From Sorangiineae bacterium NIC37A_2 (GTDB lineage: Bacteria > Myxococcota_A > Polyangia > Polyangiales > Polyangiaceae): 64,000 nucleotides of DNA. Positions within the stretch are counted from its first letter, which is position 1, and each line of letters starts with the position of its first letter. A program made the position numbers and the translations under genes. Under the pieces are notes generated by a model. It ran no database searches. It was not told the origin of the DNA and was given only the letters and a program-made list of their open reading frames with translations. Below are positions 62,261 to 64,000 of the stretch, one piece after another. The stretch spans positions 18,097-82,096 of the forward strand of contig NASX01000018.1 of NCBI GenBank assembly GCA_002085155.1, written 5' to 3'.

Positions 62261-63451
62261 ATGTCTAGCTCCCCCGCGATCCAATATGTCAGCTCTAAGA
62301 ACGCAGACGTTCCTCCTGCCCGCCCCGGTGAGTTCAATCCGCTGACTCTCGGTCCGCTCACCGTTTGGCCTCCCGTGGTGCTCGCGCCCATGGCGGGCGT
62401 GACCAACTATCCGTTCCGATCGGTGTGTCGGAAGTACGGAGCTGGGCTCTATGTGAGTGAGATGATCACGGCTCGCCCTCTCGCGGAGGGGAACCAAAAG
62501 ACGCTCCATCTGGCGGATTTCGGCGACGAAGAGTCGCCCCGCAGCCTGCAGCTCTACGGCGTCGACCCGGTGTTTGTGGGCCGCGCCGTCGAGCGCCTCG
62601 TCGGCGAAGGGCGGGTCGATCATATCGACATGAACTTTGGATGTCCGGTCCGGAAGGTGACGCGAAAAGGGGGCGGCGCTGCCTTGCCTCTGAAAACAAA
62701 ATTGCTCGCCTCCATCGTGGGCGCCGCCGTAAAAGCGGCAGAACCCGCGAAGGTTCCTGTAACGATCAAGTTCAGAATCGGAGTCAACGATGAGCTCATC
62801 ACCTTCCGCGACGCCGGACGCATCGGTCAGGAGGAGGGCTGTGCGGCCGTCGGCCTCCACGCGCGCACAGCCGCTCAGCTTTATGACGGAGAGGCTCGCT
62901 GGGAAGCGATCGCCGAACTGAAGTCCCTCCTGAAGATTCCGGTCCTCGGCAACGGCGACATTTGGGAGGCCGCTGATGCGCTCCGGATGATGCGCACGAC
63001 CGGCTGCGATGGTGTGATCGTCGGGCGCGGCTGTCTCGGACGCCCTTGGTTATTTCGCGACCTATCGGACATGCTCTCCGGGCGCATGCCCGCCGAGCCC
63101 CCCAGGCTCTTTGAGGTGCTCGAGATCATGCTGGACCATGCGACGCGCCTCTGCGCCTGGATTGGCGAAGAGCGCGGGATCTCAGCGTTCCGGCGACACG
63201 CGACCTGGTACACCAAAGGGTTCCGCGGCAGTGCTCCAGCCCGGGCCAAGTTCATGACAGCCCAGACACTCAGCGATCTGCGGGAAATTATCGCGAGTTT
63301 CGAGCACGACGAGCCGTTTCCGCTCTCGGCGCTCCGGGTCCCCCGAGGCAAGACCAGCGGAACTCAGCAAGTTTCGCTGCCAGAAGGATACCTACAAACC
63401 CTCGACGACACGACTCCTCCGGAGGATGATGGGAGCGTGGACGGAGGGTAG
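62261..63451 (+). CDS. dusB: tRNA-dihydrouridine synthase
   Basis: Reduces uridine in the D-loop of tRNA using FMN and NADPH. The 396-residue protein shows the FMN-barrel start VVLAPMAGVTNYPFRSVCRK and the catalytic Cys in MNFGCPVRKVTRKGGGAAL. GLHARTAAQLYDG and DGVIVGRGCLGRPWLFRDL follow. It is longer than E. coli DusB (~321) because of an N-terminal ~35-residue extension and a ~60-residue Pro/Asp-rich C-terminus. The exact uridine position served (DusA/B/C type) is uncertain. Confidence 0.9.
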   Translation: MSSSPAIQYVSSKNADVPPARPGEFNPLTLGPLTVWPPVVLAPMAGVTNYPFRSVCRKYGAGLYVSEMITARPLAEGNQKTLHLADFGDEESPRSLQLYGVDPVFVGRAVERLVGEGRVDHIDMNFGCPVRKVTRKGGGAALPLKTKLLASIVGAAVKAAEPAKVPVTIKFRIGVNDELITFRDAGRIGQEEGCAAVGLHARTAAQLYDGEARWEAIAELKSLLKIPVLGNGDIWEAADALRMMRTTGCDGVIVGRGCLGRPWLFRDLSDMLSGRMPAEPPRLFEVLEIMLDHATRLCAWIGEERGISAFRRHATWYTKGFRGSAPARAKFMTAQTLSDLREIIASFEHDEPFPLSALRVPRGKTSGTQQVSLPEGYLQTLDDTTPPEDDGSVDGG

Positions 63452-63474
63452 CGCCGCTCCGCACGGGATGCGCC

Positions 63475-64000
63475 ATGCTCGAGACGAACAGGCCTGAAAA
63501 TCCTGAGGACTCCACGGACGGGGTGGTGGAGTCGGTGATCCCCGAAACCGGGGGCACGTCCGTCTCCTTTCGACCAGGGACCGCGCGCTTCTTGCCGGAC
63601 CTCGAGCGGAAACCCTGGTGGATCGCGCCCAGCGCCATCGTCTTTGTCCCGCTCCTCGTGATGTTGCTCGCAGCGTGGGCGATTCCTGAACGCATCGGCT
63701 CGAACATCGAGCAGGTGAGTCAAGAAACGGTTCGGAAGGTGAGGACGCGGAGCGAGCGGAGTTCGTCAGCGACAAGAGAGCTCAGCGTCGCCGAGCCGCC
63801 GGAGCGAACGGAAGAGAGCGAAACAATAGATGCGACCGACGCGGCGCCGGCCAAGAAGCCCGAGCGAGCCAATCGCGCTCGACGCTCCTCGAACAAGGAC
63901 ACTCCTCGCCGGGGCTTCTCCCCCGTGCGCGAGCGAGAATACACCCCCCCGCCGCCCCCACCTCCCCCGCCACCCGTCTCAGCGCCCGAGCCGGCGCCCG
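63475..64000 (+). CDS. Membrane protein with charged stalk and poly-Pro tract (3' end outside window)
   Basis: An ATG at 63475, 23 bp after dusB, opens a frame that continues past the window edge. The protein has a ~55-residue Thr/Glu/Pro-rich N-terminus and one predicted membrane helix (WWIAPSAIVFVPLLVMLLA). A highly charged Lys/Arg/Glu stalk follows, then REYTPPPPP and an uninterrupted proline run of ten. The architecture resembles TonB-, TolA- or pilus-associated proteins with a stalk across the periplasm, but the C-terminal domain is not seen and no function can be given. Confidence 0.6.
   Translation, partial: MLETNRPENPEDSTDGVVESVIPETGGTSVSFRPGTARFLPDLERKPWWIAPSAIVFVPLLVMLLAAWAIPERIGSNIEQVSQETVRKVRTRSERSSSATRELSVAEPPERTEESETIDATDAAPAKKPERANRARRSSNKDTPRRGFSPVREREYTPPPPPPPPPPVSAPEPAP

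Noticed and set aside
61052..62860. 602-codon minus-strand frame over the FMO-operon genes
   Set aside because: Runs antisense through several supported genes and has no recognisable domain.

Overview
The window reads as a compact, moderately GC-rich bacterial chromosome segment with about 50 protein genes, most in tight same-strand runs with 1-11 bp overlaps. No rRNA, tRNA, CRISPR, prophage or insertion sequence was recognised. The gene content fits Myxococcota (deltaproteobacterial lineage, perhaps class Polyangia). The signs are a mevalonate-pathway operon, many lipoproteins (one with a Gly/Ser-rich linker), an outer-membrane OmpA protein with TSP3 repeats, a Hanks-type Ser/Thr kinase with a sensor domain, and a chemosensory operon. 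The phylum is an inference from content; no marker gene was compared.

Layout. 1-3.0 kb: mevalonate operon (diphosphomevalonate decarboxylase, cut by the window edge; phosphomevalonate kinase; class II HMG-CoA reductase). 3.1-6.7 kb: hisC and three lipoproteins. 6.8-15.7 kb (minus): an incomplete Complex I operon, nuoE-F-J-K-L-M-N, whose NuoL is unusually long. 16.0-22.6 kb: a zinc-ribbon/repeat/membrane protein, ychF, a HAD 5'-nucleotidase, an OmpA/TSP3 protein and a DUF481 protein. 22.6-30.6 kb: a structured 449-bp intergenic region, the ammonium transporter amt, a DUF2845 protein, a leucine-rich-repeat lipoprotein, a Fur-family regulator, a beta-helix lipoprotein, a dipeptide epimerase, an ABC1/UbiB kinase and a tiny lipoprotein. 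30.7-33.7 kb: a CHASE-domain Ser/Thr kinase and a DODA-type dioxygenase. 33.8-38.6 kb (minus): pstSCAB-phoU behind a three-unit Pho box. 38.6-43.9 kb (minus): prfB (programmed +1 frameshift)-lysS-lolC/E-lolD. 44-49.4 kb: a Dabb protein, a TPR/repeat protein, ribF, holA and a fused ketosynthase/chain-length-factor protein. 49.4-54.4 kb (minus): glmU, a LysM lytic transglycosylase and a lipoprotein HtrA protease. 54.4-59.4 kb (minus): cheA-cheW-cheW-cheR-cheB. 59.6-64 kb: flavin monooxygenase, a membrane protein, a small protein, dusB and a membrane protein with a poly-proline tract cut by the window end.

Functional themes are isoprenoid supply, respiration, phosphate and ammonium acquisition, envelope biogenesis and quality control (Lol, LysM-SLT, HtrA, GlmU, OmpA) and signalling (CHASE kinase, Che, Fur). 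The items most worth follow-up are the KS-CLF fusion, the CHASE-Ser/Thr kinase, the NuoL C-terminal extension, the KGTM-repeat protein and the palindromes upstream of amt. I did not find a convincing wholly new multi-gene system.
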